Shown: positions 9,044 through 17,510 of the stretch, piece by piece | How positions within the stretch are numbered: the first letter of the stretch is position 1 | Layout: each line of letters begins with the position of its first letter | NCBI RefSeq assembly: GCF_900129875.1 | Contig: NZ_FQXC01000001.1 | Coordinates: 496,001 to 560,000 of the forward strand | Direction of reading: 5' to 3' | DNA from: Marivita hallyeonensis | GTDB taxonomy: Bacteria > Pseudomonadota > Alphaproteobacteria > Rhodobacterales > Rhodobacteraceae | Length of the DNA stretch: 64,000 nt | The notes under the pieces: generated by a model | Told to the model about the DNA's origin: nothing | The model's input: only the letters and a program-made list of their open reading frames with translations | Databases searched by the model: none | Position numbers and translations under genes: made by a program

Positions 9044-9439
9044 CTATTGGCCAAGGTTTTCGAGACCGGACGTATCGATGCCGGACATGATCTTGCGTGC
9101 GTCAATGCCATCCGCGCCGTGGTTGCTTCCCGCGCCAGACGCGATGGCCGCACCAATTGCGCTGGCAATTGCCTCGTTTCGCGCTTCGGTATTGCGGCAT
9201 TGAATGAAGCCGTAATCCCAACCGGTCCGGTAATCGCCTCCAGCTGCATAGGCAGAAGTGTTCTGAACGCGTTGTGAGAATACATCTCCGCCTGCGCGTT
9301 TTCCGCTTGGGCATCCGTCGTGGTAACCCGCAACATAGGTTTCTGAATACCCGTGCTGACGCAGAGTTTCTTCGCTAGACTGAGGTGCGCTGCACGCCGT
9401 GAGTACAATGCAAACCGACATAAGTGCGATGGGTTTCAT
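9044..9439 (-). CDS. Small lipoprotein
   Basis: 131 aa with a clear lipobox: MKPIALMSVCIVLTAC, with Cys16 as the lipidated residue. The mature part contains GYHDGCPSGKRAGGD and GWDYGFIQC, so two further Cys could pair, and then an Ala/Gly-rich tail. Its ATG overlaps the stop of the metalloprotease gene by 4 nt, which implies translational coupling. It could be a partner or inhibitor of the protease; that is inference from position. Confidence 0.7.
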   Translation of the reverse strand: MKPIALMSVCIVLTACSAPQSSEETLRQHGYSETYVAGYHDGCPSGKRAGGDVFSQRVQNTSAYAAGGDYRTGWDYGFIQCRNTEARNEAIASAIGAAIASGAGSNHGADGIDARKIMSGIDTSGLENLGQ

Positions 9440-11895
9440 GGATCATTTTCTCCGGAAGGTGTTTCGGTTTCTTCGGCATCATCCGGTTCGATGCCGAGCA
9501 GCCGTTCGACATCCTTGAAAAGCCGCGTTGCCAGCCCGTCTTCTTGCGGGGCCAGTGCCTCGACCAGTTTTTCCAACTCAGCGGCCGCCGCCGCGTCGAT
9601 ACCGGTGTCGGTCAAACTCGCAGTGCTCAGATCGACAAGACCTTGCGGGAAACCTAGGAGCGCCAAAATCTCGGCGGACGGATCACCTTCATACAAGGGT
9701 AGGGCCTGAAGCAAACCAACATACTCCGCCAGTGCCGCGCGTTTTGGGGAAGGCATGTCCTCAATCGCCGTGGCGTCCTGCAAAAAGGCATCGGTGATCG
9801 TTGCCAACATCTCGGCCACGCCGAAATCGCGATCAGGTTGAAGTTGGTTTTGTGTGTAGACCAGGCGGATTATTGATGGGTCCAGAAGGCTTGCCACGAT
9901 CCTGCGCGCCATCGCGTCGGCCCCTTCCAGCCCGCCAACAGGTCGGAACTCTGCCAGCAACTGCGGGTCGGCAAACATATCGAGCCCGGAAATACCGTCT
10001 GACATCAGGTAGGTCAGAGCGGCTTTCTGATCTTCTACGCTCACGTATCCGGTCGGCAAACCGTCCGATGCGGTCGATGTCAGACCGCCGACCATCTGGG
10101 TCACGCTGTCGATGGAGCCGAGGTAGCGTTCCTTGGCCTGGTCAAAGACCCGGCCCATCGTGTCGCCTTTTGTCGGCGATGGGGCAATAGCATCTGGCAA
10201 GCGGGCCAGAGAGCTTTGAAGGGCTGCAATGCCCGCGCGGGTAGCCTCAATGCGATCTGCACCGATGTTCTCGGTCAGAATGCCCGGATCAAAATGTCCA
10301 TAAACCTCTGACGGCAGCTCCCCGGCACCCCAAACCAGTTCGTGTTGATCGGTCGATTCGGATGCAATGGCGTCCAGCGCGTCGGCGTCGAGGTTTGGCG
10401 TGTACCCCCATTCGATTGCGTGCGTGTCATAAGCACTGATTAACGGAAAGAACTGATCGATGCCATCTTCAGGCCGCGCGACATAGTTAAAGCGGCCATA
10501 CGCCATGATCGAAGATGTTGATCCCTGTTCCGCAACAAAGGCCGCATCGCGCAGCTGGTCCGTGCTCCACGCCGTGGAGGCATGGTGATTATGGCGCAGC
10601 CCAAGCGTATGACCCACTTCGTGGCTGACTGCATATCGCAGGATGCGGCCCTGCACCTCTTCGGGAAGTGGGAGCGACTGCGCGTGCGGATCAAGGTCCG
10701 ACATCAGCAGGTAGTAATAGTCTGAAAAGACGTTCAGCACGTCAGGCCAGACCAGAATATGCGCTGAAATGATCTCACCCGTGCGAGGATCGTGGACATT
10801 CGGCCCAAGGGCGTTGGCAATCGGCTGCGTGATCCAGCGGATGACATTGTGGCTGGCGTCGTTGATGGACCAGTCGGGGTCTTCAGCTGGCGTCGGGGCG
10901 TCCCGTGCCACGATGGCGTTGGAAAAACCTGCTGCCTCAAACGCCGGTTGCCAGTCTTCAATAGCGGCGCGGATATAAGGCCGCCATCTTTCGGGGATTT
11001 CCGGCGACAGGTAATAAACCAGCGGCTCCGCCGGATCAGACGGGCGCGGGGCATTCGGATCGGCGTGTGTAAGACGGTGGCGCAAAGCGAGTTGCAGCAC
11101 ACCGGCGGGCGATCCGTCATCACCTTCAAAGTCAAGCACTTCTGTCGCGAAGTACCCCACGCGCGGATCAAACCGCCGCCGCTCCATCGGGTCTTCGGGC
11201 AAAAGCGTGATGGTATGGGCCACCTCGACCGACAGCGCGCGATCTTGCCCCGTCTGGTCCTGCGCCATGAAAGTGAGATGCGAGACGAGAAAGATGTTCG
11301 TCGGATGGGCCGAGGCTTGGGCGATGTAGGATCGCGAAGGGTCTACCGCAATCGGCGTGATCCCTGTGCTACTCAATTGGCCTTTCACCGAGTAATCGGC
11401 AATGTCCGAGGTGAATGGCGCCGTCGCATCCAGAAGGATCCGTCCGTCCGAATTTTCTGCCAAAACATCGAAGGAGAGCAAGACCGGACCAATCTGCGCG
11501 TTTGCGAATGCAATATCGATTGGCGTCATCTTCAGATCATCGGTGGGAAACCGCTCCGTACCACTTGTGCGGATCGACCCGGAGGAGAGCGACCGCACAA
11601 GCACGCGGTTTCCCTGTCTTTCAAGCTTAACCGCGCGCGTCGCGATCTCGGTTCCGGCCAGCGAAATCGCGTCCGCGGGATACCGCGCCACCTCGGCAGA
11701 CCAAATCAGCGTCCGGTCAAATACTTCGGGCGGAAGCGACAGATAGTGCTGCACGTCTTTCGTGAGAATTTGAACGGGCCCGGCGCTGATCTCGGCACCC
11801 GAAACGATCTGCTCATAATCCTCTGTGGCCTGCGCGGACGTGGGCAGGGGCATGAGATGGCAGAGAACAATCGCGATAGCCCATGTAATTCTCAT
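9436..11895 (-). CDS. Secreted zinc metalloprotease (HExxHxxGxxH, DUF5117/DUF4953-like)
   Basis: An 819-aa exported protease-like protein. It starts with a signal peptide (MRITWAIAIVLCHL... to TSAQA). The metzincin-type zinc motif HEVGHTLGLRH is at about residues 424-434 and SIMAYGRFN at about 463 fits the Met-turn. The upstream YYLSPEIPERWRPYIRAAIEDW segment is typical of the large zinc-dependent metalloproteases that carry DUF5117/DUF4953. The start at 11895 is chosen because GAGGA precedes the ATG at 7 nt and it begins the signal peptide; the frame's upstream start at 11946 would bury it. It heads a four-gene minus-strand operon. The substrate is unknown. Confidence 0.85.
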   Translation of the reverse strand: MRITWAIAIVLCHLMPLPTSAQATEDYEQIVSGAEISAGPVQILTKDVQHYLSLPPEVFDRTLIWSAEVARYPADAISLAGTEIATRAVKLERQGNRVLVRSLSSGSIRTSGTERFPTDDLKMTPIDIAFANAQIGPVLLSFDVLAENSDGRILLDATAPFTSDIADYSVKGQLSSTGITPIAVDPSRSYIAQASAHPTNIFLVSHLTFMAQDQTGQDRALSVEVAHTITLLPEDPMERRRFDPRVGYFATEVLDFEGDDGSPAGVLQLALRHRLTHADPNAPRPSDPAEPLVYYLSPEIPERWRPYIRAAIEDWQPAFEAAGFSNAIVARDAPTPAEDPDWSINDASHNVIRWITQPIANALGPNVHDPRTGEIISAHILVWPDVLNVFSDYYYLLMSDLDPHAQSLPLPEEVQGRILRYAVSHEVGHTLGLRHNHHASTAWSTDQLRDAAFVAEQGSTSSIMAYGRFNYVARPEDGIDQFFPLISAYDTHAIEWGYTPNLDADALDAIASESTDQHELVWGAGELPSEVYGHFDPGILTENIGADRIEATRAGIAALQSSLARLPDAIAPSPTKGDTMGRVFDQAKERYLGSIDSVTQMVGGLTSTASDGLPTGYVSVEDQKAALTYLMSDGISGLDMFADPQLLAEFRPVGGLEGADAMARRIVASLLDPSIIRLVYTQNQLQPDRDFGVAEMLATITDAFLQDATAIEDMPSPKRAALAEYVGLLQALPLYEGDPSAEILALLGFPQGLVDLSTASLTDTGIDAAAAAELEKLVEALAPQEDGLATRLFKDVERLLGIEPDDAEETETPSGENDP

Positions 11896-12350
11896 AGATA
11901 TCCTCACGAACCAAAATCGGGCACAACCGACAAAGATGTGTGTCATACTCGCTTGAGTTGAAAAGACCGCATTTTTCGGTGATCTTCAAAGGCTTTGTTT
12001 TAACTTCACCAGTATTCTTTGACCGGGAAAACAAGGTCTGAGCACCCACGCTCCCTTTTCGTCACGAAAGACAAGCACTTTATGGACCCTAAATTGCATC
12101 GGAGAGCGATTGCATTTGGCAGTTTTTGCAGTGACTTCAAGCAACATCGAAAAAGGCGGATGCCCTGTACTGCATTGTGTAGGGCCATTCTTGCAGCAAA
12201 GAACCGCAATCGTGGGCCTCGTTCACGCGTCGAATTGCCTTTTTTTGGGGAGGTTCCGTAATGACTATGCACGCGCAATCGTACCAACTTGGGATCAGAC
12301 GACGAAGGATGCGTCCGCCCCAAAATGACCGTCTCGCACGAGATAAGGTT

Positions 12351-12418
12351 AACGTCTGCTTCCGGGAAGCTGCAATGCAGCATTGAAGCGCACTCTCAGC
12401 GTCTGATAAGGGCCGTCC
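12351..12418 (+). repeat. Dispersed oriented repeat, copy R3
   Basis: Core GCTGCAATGCAGC at 12369-12381 (perfect 6-bp arms) and GGGCCGT at 12410-12416. Confidence 0.75.
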
Positions 12419-12519
12419 CCTTCAGAGCTCAAAGCAGCCACAACGGCTGGTGATTTCCCGAAGTTACAATCGCATAAGGGCAGATGGCATTCATCGACCG
12501 GAAGAATTGCCTACGTGGT

Positions 12520-12539
12520 TTTGGTGCGGAAGCACCAAA
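12520..12539 (+). other. Stem-loop with GGAA tetraloop
   Basis: TTTGGTGC and GCACCAAA form a perfect 8-bp stem around GGAA, a GNRA-class tetraloop. There is no T-tract, so it is not a standard terminator. It lies about 90 nt upstream of the regulator gene and could be in its leader. Confidence 0.4.
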
Positions 12540-12564
12540 GCCTCATACGACCCTCAGGTCAGCT

Positions 12565-12579
12565 TGTTATACCAGTTAA
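12565..12579 (+). promoter_or_regulatory. Candidate GntR operator, site 1
   Basis: TGTTATACCAGTTAA lies upstream of the regulator gene. ATACCAGTTA recurs at 13424-13433 in front of the RuBisCO-like gene, and both are next to GTTATAC. FadR-type regulators often bind TGGTAT/ATACCA arms. Binding is inferred. Confidence 0.45.
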
Positions 12580-12627
12580 GCGGATATAGGCTCGCTCAGA
12601 GGTAACTCAGAGGAAGTCAGCGAAGCA

Positions 12628-13365
12628 ATGGCACGCTACCGTTCAAAACAAACAGAATTTGATGTCGAGCCCATCACGCGCCAAAAGCTTTCGGATCAAG
12701 TGTTTGATCGGCTTTGGGAGATGATCGTGTCCGGAGAACTCAAGCCGGGCGATATAATTCCGTCTGAGCGGAAGCTAATGGAAAAATTCGCCGTCGGTCG
12801 TCCCGCTGTCCGTGAAGCTTTGCAGGCGCTGGCGAATAAAGGTGTCATCACGATTTCGCATGGCGAACGGAGCCGCGTGAATGAGCTGAGCGCCAATATT
12901 GCGCTGGACCAGGTGGATGATGTGGCGAAATTGCTTTTGTCGGCTGAGCCTTCCAACTTGGAGCATCTCAAACAAGTTAGGAAAATCCTTGAAGCGGGCA
13001 CCGTGCGCATTGCAGCGGAACAGCGCAACGACGAGGACGTGCGTCAACTACGCAAGCTGGTCGATAAACAAAAGGGCCAACTGAACAATCCCAAAGGGTT
13101 CATCGAAACCGACATCGCGTTTCACACGGCAATCGCCAATGCCTCGCGAAATCCTGTGTTGCAAGCGGTGACGCGCCCGATGCTGACGTGGCTATTTGAG
13201 TACTACAAGCCTTTGCTTCACTGGTCTGGTCGCGAAGACACGACCCTGTTGGAGCATATGAAGTTGGTCGATCACTTAGAGGCCCGCGATGCGGATGCTG
13301 CGGCAGCTTTGATGCGTGAGCATCTGGACCGATCTGATCCGCTCTACACGAATTCTGAGATCTGA
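12628..13365 (+). CDS. FadR/GntR-family (FCD) regulator of the apionate locus
   Basis: A 245-aa repressor-type protein. An N-terminal winged helix (about residues 17-85: LSDQVFDRLWEMIVSGELKPGD, then VGRPAVREALQALANKG) is followed by a helical FCD ligand domain (about 100-235) with the conserved Asp and His of ETDIAFHTAIANASRN. Its position directly upstream of the RuBisCO-like, kinase and oxidoisomerase genes, and the shared ATACCAGTTA element in front of both, suggest that it controls that operon and itself. The inducer is probably a pathway acid, but this is not shown. Confidence 0.8.
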   Translation: MARYRSKQTEFDVEPITRQKLSDQVFDRLWEMIVSGELKPGDIIPSERKLMEKFAVGRPAVREALQALANKGVITISHGERSRVNELSANIALDQVDDVAKLLLSAEPSNLEHLKQVRKILEAGTVRIAAEQRNDEDVRQLRKLVDKQKGQLNNPKGFIETDIAFHTAIANASRNPVLQAVTRPMLTWLFEYYKPLLHWSGREDTTLLEHMKLVDHLEARDADAAAALMREHLDRSDPLYTNSEI

Positions 13366-13410
13366 TTTCTCATCCGAGCGGATGAGACAAGGCTTGACTG
13401 TCCGCCACAG

Positions 13411-13434
13411 TGTTATACTGATCATACCAGTTAG
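13411..13434 (+). promoter_or_regulatory. Candidate GntR operator, site 2
   Basis: GTTATACTGATCATACCAG is an imperfect inverted repeat centred on TGATCA, ahead of the RuBisCO-like gene. A TTGACT at 13394-13399 could be a -35 element, but the nearest TATACT is only 14 nt away, so the promoter itself is uncertain. Confidence 0.5.
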
Positions 13435-13545
13435 AGTTGAGCCTGCATTGATCACCAAACAGACTTACTGTGGTGAGCGACATCTGCGGGACATGGGGAG
13501 GTCCATCATGCGCCGTAATGACTGCACTTGTCCCGGTAGGTGCTC

Positions 13546-14802
13546 ATGACCGATCCGATCCGCATTGAAGCCGACTACCTGATTGAAACAGCCTACGTCC
13601 CTGAACAGGCCGCAGAAATCATGGCGGGCGAGCAGTCTTCTGGCACATTCCGTCCGGTTCCAGGGGAGACACCCGAACTGAAGGAACGCGCTGCAGCACG
13701 AGTTGAGCGGTTGACGTCGATGGGTACGTTTGAAGCACCATCCTTGCCCGGTGCTTGCCAACCTACTGATGGCCAAAACTACCAACGCGCGCATGTCACC
13801 CTGTCATGGCCGCAAGACAACCTCGGACCATCCTTGCCGAACCTGATCGCGACGATCGCGGGCAACCTTTTCGAACTAAAGCCATTCTCTGGCCTGCGTC
13901 TGCTGGATGTGCGTCTGCCATCGCCCTTTGCTGCCGCCTATCCCGGGCCGAAGTTCGGAATCGAAGGGACACGCAGACTTGCCGGTGTCGAAGGCCGACC
14001 GTTGATCGGGACGATCATCAAACCCAGCGTTGGACTTAACGCCGAAGACACCGGCGCGTTAGCTTCCGAACTCTGCCAAGGCGGCATCGACTTTATCAAG
14101 GATGACGAATTGCAGGCCGATGGTCCCGCGTGCCCGTTCGATGATCGGGTGCGTACCGTGATGGCTGCGGTCAACGCGGCGGCGGACCGCACAGGCAAAA
14201 AGACCATGGTGGCTTTTAACCTGACCGGCGAAATTGACGAGATGCGTCGTCGCCACGATCTGGTTCTGGCAGAGGGTGGCACCTGTATCATGGCGAGCGT
14301 CAATGCAGTCGGTATGTCAGGCATGATCGCGCTTGGACGTCACACGCAACTGCCAATCCATGCGCATCGGTGTGGCTGGGGCGCGCTGACGCGGTCCCCC
14401 ATGCTTGGTTGGGCCTATCCGGCATGGTCCAAGCTTTGGCGATTGGCCGGGGCGGACCACATGCACGTCAACGGGATCGACAACAAGTTCAGCGAAGACA
14501 ATGACAGCGTCATCGCTTCGGCTCGGTCCCTGTCCGATCCGATGTTCAAGGCCAACCCGATGCGGGCCGTGCCAGTTTTTTCTTCGGGCCAAACCGTGCA
14601 TCAAGCCCCTGCCACATTGGCAGCAGCCGGATCAGATGATTTGCTCGTGACGGCAGGTGGCGGCGTCGTCGCGCACCCGGATGGCGTCGCGGCTGGAGTA
14701 ACTGCGATGCGAGAGGCGTATGAGGCGGCCCTGTCCGGCGTTGATCTGCAGGCCTACGCCAAGGATCATCCAGCCCTCGCCGCAGCGCTGAAAGCCTTTT
14801 GA
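13546..14802 (+). CDS. oiaX: RuBisCO-like protein, probable 3-oxo-isoapionate-4-phosphate decarboxylase or transcarboxylase/hydrolase (OiaX/OiaT type)
   Basis: A 418-aa form IV RuBisCO-large-chain homologue. The active-site set can be followed: K159 in TIIKPSVG, the carbamylation-type K185 with metal ligands D187/E188 in GGIDFIKDDE, His in IHAHRCGWG (271-279), HMHVNG (305-310), K314 of the loop-6 equivalent, SSGQTVHQ and the phosphate-site TAGGGVVAHP. The neighbours (DUF1537 kinase, then ApnO-like protein) match the D-apionate pathway, in which an RLP acts on 3-oxo-isoapionate 4-phosphate. OiaX decarboxylates it and OiaT splits it to 3-phosphoglycerate and glycolate; the sequence alone does not let me choose, so the symbol is tentative. 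ATG 13546 is preferred to GTG 13540. Confidence 0.75.
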   Translation: MTDPIRIEADYLIETAYVPEQAAEIMAGEQSSGTFRPVPGETPELKERAAARVERLTSMGTFEAPSLPGACQPTDGQNYQRAHVTLSWPQDNLGPSLPNLIATIAGNLFELKPFSGLRLLDVRLPSPFAAAYPGPKFGIEGTRRLAGVEGRPLIGTIIKPSVGLNAEDTGALASELCQGGIDFIKDDELQADGPACPFDDRVRTVMAAVNAAADRTGKKTMVAFNLTGEIDEMRRRHDLVLAEGGTCIMASVNAVGMSGMIALGRHTQLPIHAHRCGWGALTRSPMLGWAYPAWSKLWRLAGADHMHVNGIDNKFSEDNDSVIASARSLSDPMFKANPMRAVPVFSSGQTVHQAPATLAAAGSDDLLVTAGGGVVAHPDGVAAGVTAMREAYEAALSGVDLQAYAKDHPALAAALKAF

Positions 14803-14804
14803 TC

Positions 14805-16151
14805 GTGACCGCCCCGCTGCTTACCTTCTATGGCGACGACTTCACCGGCTCGTCCGCGGTGATGGAGGTGCTGAGTTTCGCTGGTATCCCCACGATGCTG
14901 TTTCTGGAAGCTCCGGACGCCGACGTTCTGGCCCGCTTTCCCGGGTTGCAAGCTGTCGGGGTGGCCGGGGTCGCGCGCTCAAAAGACCCTGCCTGGATGC
15001 GCGCGCATCTTCCAACCGTTTTTGAAGGTTTGAAACAGCTTGGCGCGCCGTTGATGCACTACAAAGTCTGCTCGACCTTCGACAGCGCACCGGACATTGG
15101 CTCTATCGGTGTGGCGGCGGAAATCGGGAAACAGGTCTTTGACCCTGATTGGATACCGCTTGTCGTCGGCGCGCCTGCGATTGGGCGGTATCAGGTCTTT
15201 GGGAACCTGTTCGCGGCGGCGGGGGATGCCGTTCACCGACTTGACCGTCATCCCGTTATGTCGCGCCATCCCGTGACCCCCATGGATGAAGCAGATCTGG
15301 GACGGCATTTGTCCCACCAGACCGAATTGCGCACAGGTTGTGTCGATTTCCGTGCCATGAAGACCGGACAGGCGGATGCGGCGTTAAAGTCGGCCCTCTC
15401 TAAAGGTGCTCAGATCATTGCGATGGACGCGATGGACGACGCGACCTTGCAGGAAGCCGGACGCATGATCGCCGAAGGCAACACATCGTTTGCCATCGGA
15501 TCCCAAGGGGTGGAATACGCGCTGGTTGCCCATTGGCGCGCGTCAGGTCAGCTGGCGCAGGAACATGCAACGCCACGGCTCAGTACGGTTGATCAACTTT
15601 TTGCCGTCTCCGGTTCTTGTGCGCCGACAACTGCCGCGCAGATTGACCATGCGCAGGCCAAAGGGTTCGAAATCCTCGACTTTGACGCCGCGCAAGCGGT
15701 CGACCCGAACGCGCTACAGGCCGAGACGGATCGCGTGCGACAGACATCATTGCAGCTCCTGTCCGAAGGCCGAGATGTTCTGGTGACCTCTGCACGTGGG
15801 CCAAACGATCCGTCCCTCGCGCGTATGTCCGAGGCAATAAATCGCGCCGGGATAAGCAATGCTCAAGCCAACGAGTATTTGGGGCAAGCCTTGGGCAATC
15901 TGGTTGCAGACATCCGGCTTGCAACAGGGTTGCCACGCGCAGCAATCGGCGGCGGGGATACGTCAGGCCACGCGCTGACCGCATTGCAGGCCGACGCGTT
16001 GTCGGCAGTCGCACCTCTCGCACCGGGCGCACCTCTGTGTCGTATCCACAGCGCGCGTGCGCCACAGATCGACGGCCTGGAGGTCACGTTAAAAGGGGGC
16101 CAGATGGGCGCTCCGGACTTCTTTATTCACGCAAAAGGAACGACAACATGA
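14805..16151 (+). CDS. oiaK: DUF1537 four-carbon-acid-sugar kinase family, probable 3-oxo-isoapionate kinase
   Basis: A 448-aa ATP-dependent sugar-acid kinase. It has the N-terminal YGDDFTGSSAV (the family's xDDxTGA motif, about residues 8-18) and the C-terminal nucleotide-binding part with GGDTSGHAL and the LKGGQMGAPDFF tail. In the apionate pathway this family phosphorylates 3-oxo-isoapionate for the RLP. The GTG at 14805 begins 2 nt after the RLP stop; a TTG at 14799 would overlap it, and either would be coupled. The specificity is inferred from the neighbours, since other DUF1537 kinases act on threonate, erythronate and related acids. Confidence 0.75.
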   Translation: MTAPLLTFYGDDFTGSSAVMEVLSFAGIPTMLFLEAPDADVLARFPGLQAVGVAGVARSKDPAWMRAHLPTVFEGLKQLGAPLMHYKVCSTFDSAPDIGSIGVAAEIGKQVFDPDWIPLVVGAPAIGRYQVFGNLFAAAGDAVHRLDRHPVMSRHPVTPMDEADLGRHLSHQTELRTGCVDFRAMKTGQADAALKSALSKGAQIIAMDAMDDATLQEAGRMIAEGNTSFAIGSQGVEYALVAHWRASGQLAQEHATPRLSTVDQLFAVSGSCAPTTAAQIDHAQAKGFEILDFDAAQAVDPNALQAETDRVRQTSLQLLSEGRDVLVTSARGPNDPSLARMSEAINRAGISNAQANEYLGQALGNLVADIRLATGLPRAAIGGGDTSGHALTALQADALSAVAPLAPGAPLCRIHSARAPQIDGLEVTLKGGQMGAPDFFIHAKGTTT

Positions 16152-16984
16152 CAAGCATCGCTCTCTTCGGCGCAGGTGGCAAAATGGGCGTGCGTCTGGC
16201 CACGAACCTCAAGACGGCGCCATACGATCTGCTTCCGGTCGAAGTGAAACCCGAAGGTCAGGCCCGGCTTAAAGCGGAAACAGGATTGACCTGTGTAGAC
16301 CAAGGGCAAGCCCTAAGCGCTGCCGACACCGTAATCCTCGCCGTGCCGGATCGGGCCATCGGCAAGGTGCTTTCGGGCTTTGTGGATGACCTAAAACCGG
16401 GCACCGCCGTGATTATGCTGGATGCCGCTGCCCCCCACGCCGAGACATTGCCAGAACGCGACGACATCACGTATTTCGTGGCCCACCCGTGCCACCCTCC
16501 GCTGTTCAATGACGAAACCGACGCGGCTGCCAAGACAGACTACTTTGGTGGCATCGCGGCCAAGCAACACATCGTATGCGCATTGGCGCAAGGCCCCGAA
16601 GATCACTATGCCAAATGCGAGGAAATCGCCCGCGTCTTTTATGGTCCTGTCATGCGATCTCACCGCGTCACGGTCGAGCAGATGGCTCTTCTGGAACCAG
16701 CGTTGTCGGAATCGGTCGGGGCAACTTTTGCCAAAGTCTTGAAAGACGCCACAGATGAGGCAGCCCGCCGGGGCATCCCCTATCAGGCGGCAGAAGACTT
16801 TTTACTTGGCCACCTGACGATCCTCTTGGCCGTGGCCTTTGGTGTCCAGCCCGGTGGCAAACTGTCGGACGGCTGCATGAAGGCCATCGAAGAGGCCGAA
16901 CCCGTGATCTTCAGGGATGGGTGGATGGACAACATTTTTTCAGCCGAGGCGGTGAAGGCGTCTGTGAAATCCATTTGCGATTGA
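16148..16984 (+). CDS. apnO: ApnO-like D-apionate oxidoisomerase (6-phosphogluconate-dehydrogenase-type C-terminal domain)
   Basis: A 278-aa NAD(P)-binding protein. The Rossmann motif ALFGAGGKMGVRL starts at residue 5 and DTVILAVPDRAIGK follows; the C-terminal helical part corresponds to the PGDH_C-type domain. ApnO oxidises and rearranges D-apionate to 3-oxo-isoapionate, the substrate of the neighbouring kinase. The ATG overlaps the kinase stop by 4 nt, so the three genes form one coupled operon in the order RLP, kinase, oxidoisomerase. The family also includes uncharacterised dehydrogenases, but the context strongly favours ApnO. Confidence 0.75.
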   Translation: MTSIALFGAGGKMGVRLATNLKTAPYDLLPVEVKPEGQARLKAETGLTCVDQGQALSAADTVILAVPDRAIGKVLSGFVDDLKPGTAVIMLDAAAPHAETLPERDDITYFVAHPCHPPLFNDETDAAAKTDYFGGIAAKQHIVCALAQGPEDHYAKCEEIARVFYGPVMRSHRVTVEQMALLEPALSESVGATFAKVLKDATDEAARRGIPYQAAEDFLLGHLTILLAVAFGVQPGGKLSDGCMKAIEEAEPVIFRDGWMDNIFSAEAVKASVKSICD

Positions 16985-17230
16985 TGAACGTTGGTGGCTT
17001 TCGGCGATCATTCAGCCGGACGTACTCAACACACAGATCGGCTTGCACAGCACAGGTGCCGTGAAATAGTGGATTGTTTTGGACCAAAATGGCTTTGGGG
17101 AAATCTGCTTGGTCAAAAGCTTCCAGTGCCGCCGTCGCGCGTGGTCACGCGTTAGCAACAGCTGTATTTACAATAGCCCGATTTGTCCGCGTCGCAGCCA
17201 TTTCGGCCTTAGATATGCTGCGCAACCGAT

Positions 17231-17299
17231 CAAGGTCCGCTTTGGGGAAGCTGCACTGCGGCAAAGTATCTCGCGGTGAACGGCTGGTAGGGGCCGTGA
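17231..17299 (+). repeat. Dispersed oriented repeat, copy R4
   Basis: AAGGTCCGCTTTGGGGAAGC opens the copy, GCTGCACTGCGGC is the core at 17250-17262 and GGGCCGT closes it at 17291-17297. It is one of the best-preserved copies. Confidence 0.8.
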
Positions 17300-17441
17300 G
17301 TGTTTACACGAACTGTGCGCGCATAGCGGCAGATCGTTCTCAGATCGATTTGTATGAGTTCAGCACATCGTCGAGTCTGCAGTTTAGGTTATTTGGACCG
17401 CTCATCTGTGAGTGGTTCCAAAGGGTTCTCTCCATGGTTTG

Positions 17442-17459
17442 CGAATGCATTTGCATTCG
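17442..17459 (+). promoter_or_regulatory. Palindrome upstream of the TAXI-TRAP genes
   Basis: CGAATGCA-TT-TGCATTCG is a perfect 8-bp-arm inverted repeat about 50 nt upstream of the binding-protein start. It differs from the candidate GntR site upstream, so a separate regulator may act here. Function inferred. Confidence 0.45.
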
Positions 17460-17510
17460 TGTGCATTGGGGTTCTAGACTAAAGCCATAAACATGAATTG
17501 GGAGGAAGCT

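Larger units (their letters stand above)
11896..12627. other. Intergenic region between divergent operons
   Basis: About 730 bp that must hold the metalloprotease promoter and the promoter of the GntR gene. It contains repeat R3, a GNRA-capped stem-loop at 12520-12539 and a candidate operator at 12565-12579. The short frames here are not supported. Confidence 0.55.
16985..17510. other. Intergenic region between apnO and the TAXI binding-protein gene
   Basis: About 525 bp holding repeat R4 and an 18-bp palindrome at 17442-17459. No coding sequence is supported. The gap suggests that the transporter genes have their own promoter. Confidence 0.55.

Noticed and set aside
10792-11961. 389-codon plus-strand frame opposite the metalloprotease
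   Set aside because: It is antisense to a gene with signal peptide, zinc motif and ribosome-binding site. The predicted protein is Arg-rich with no domain pattern, as expected of a GC-rich shadow frame.
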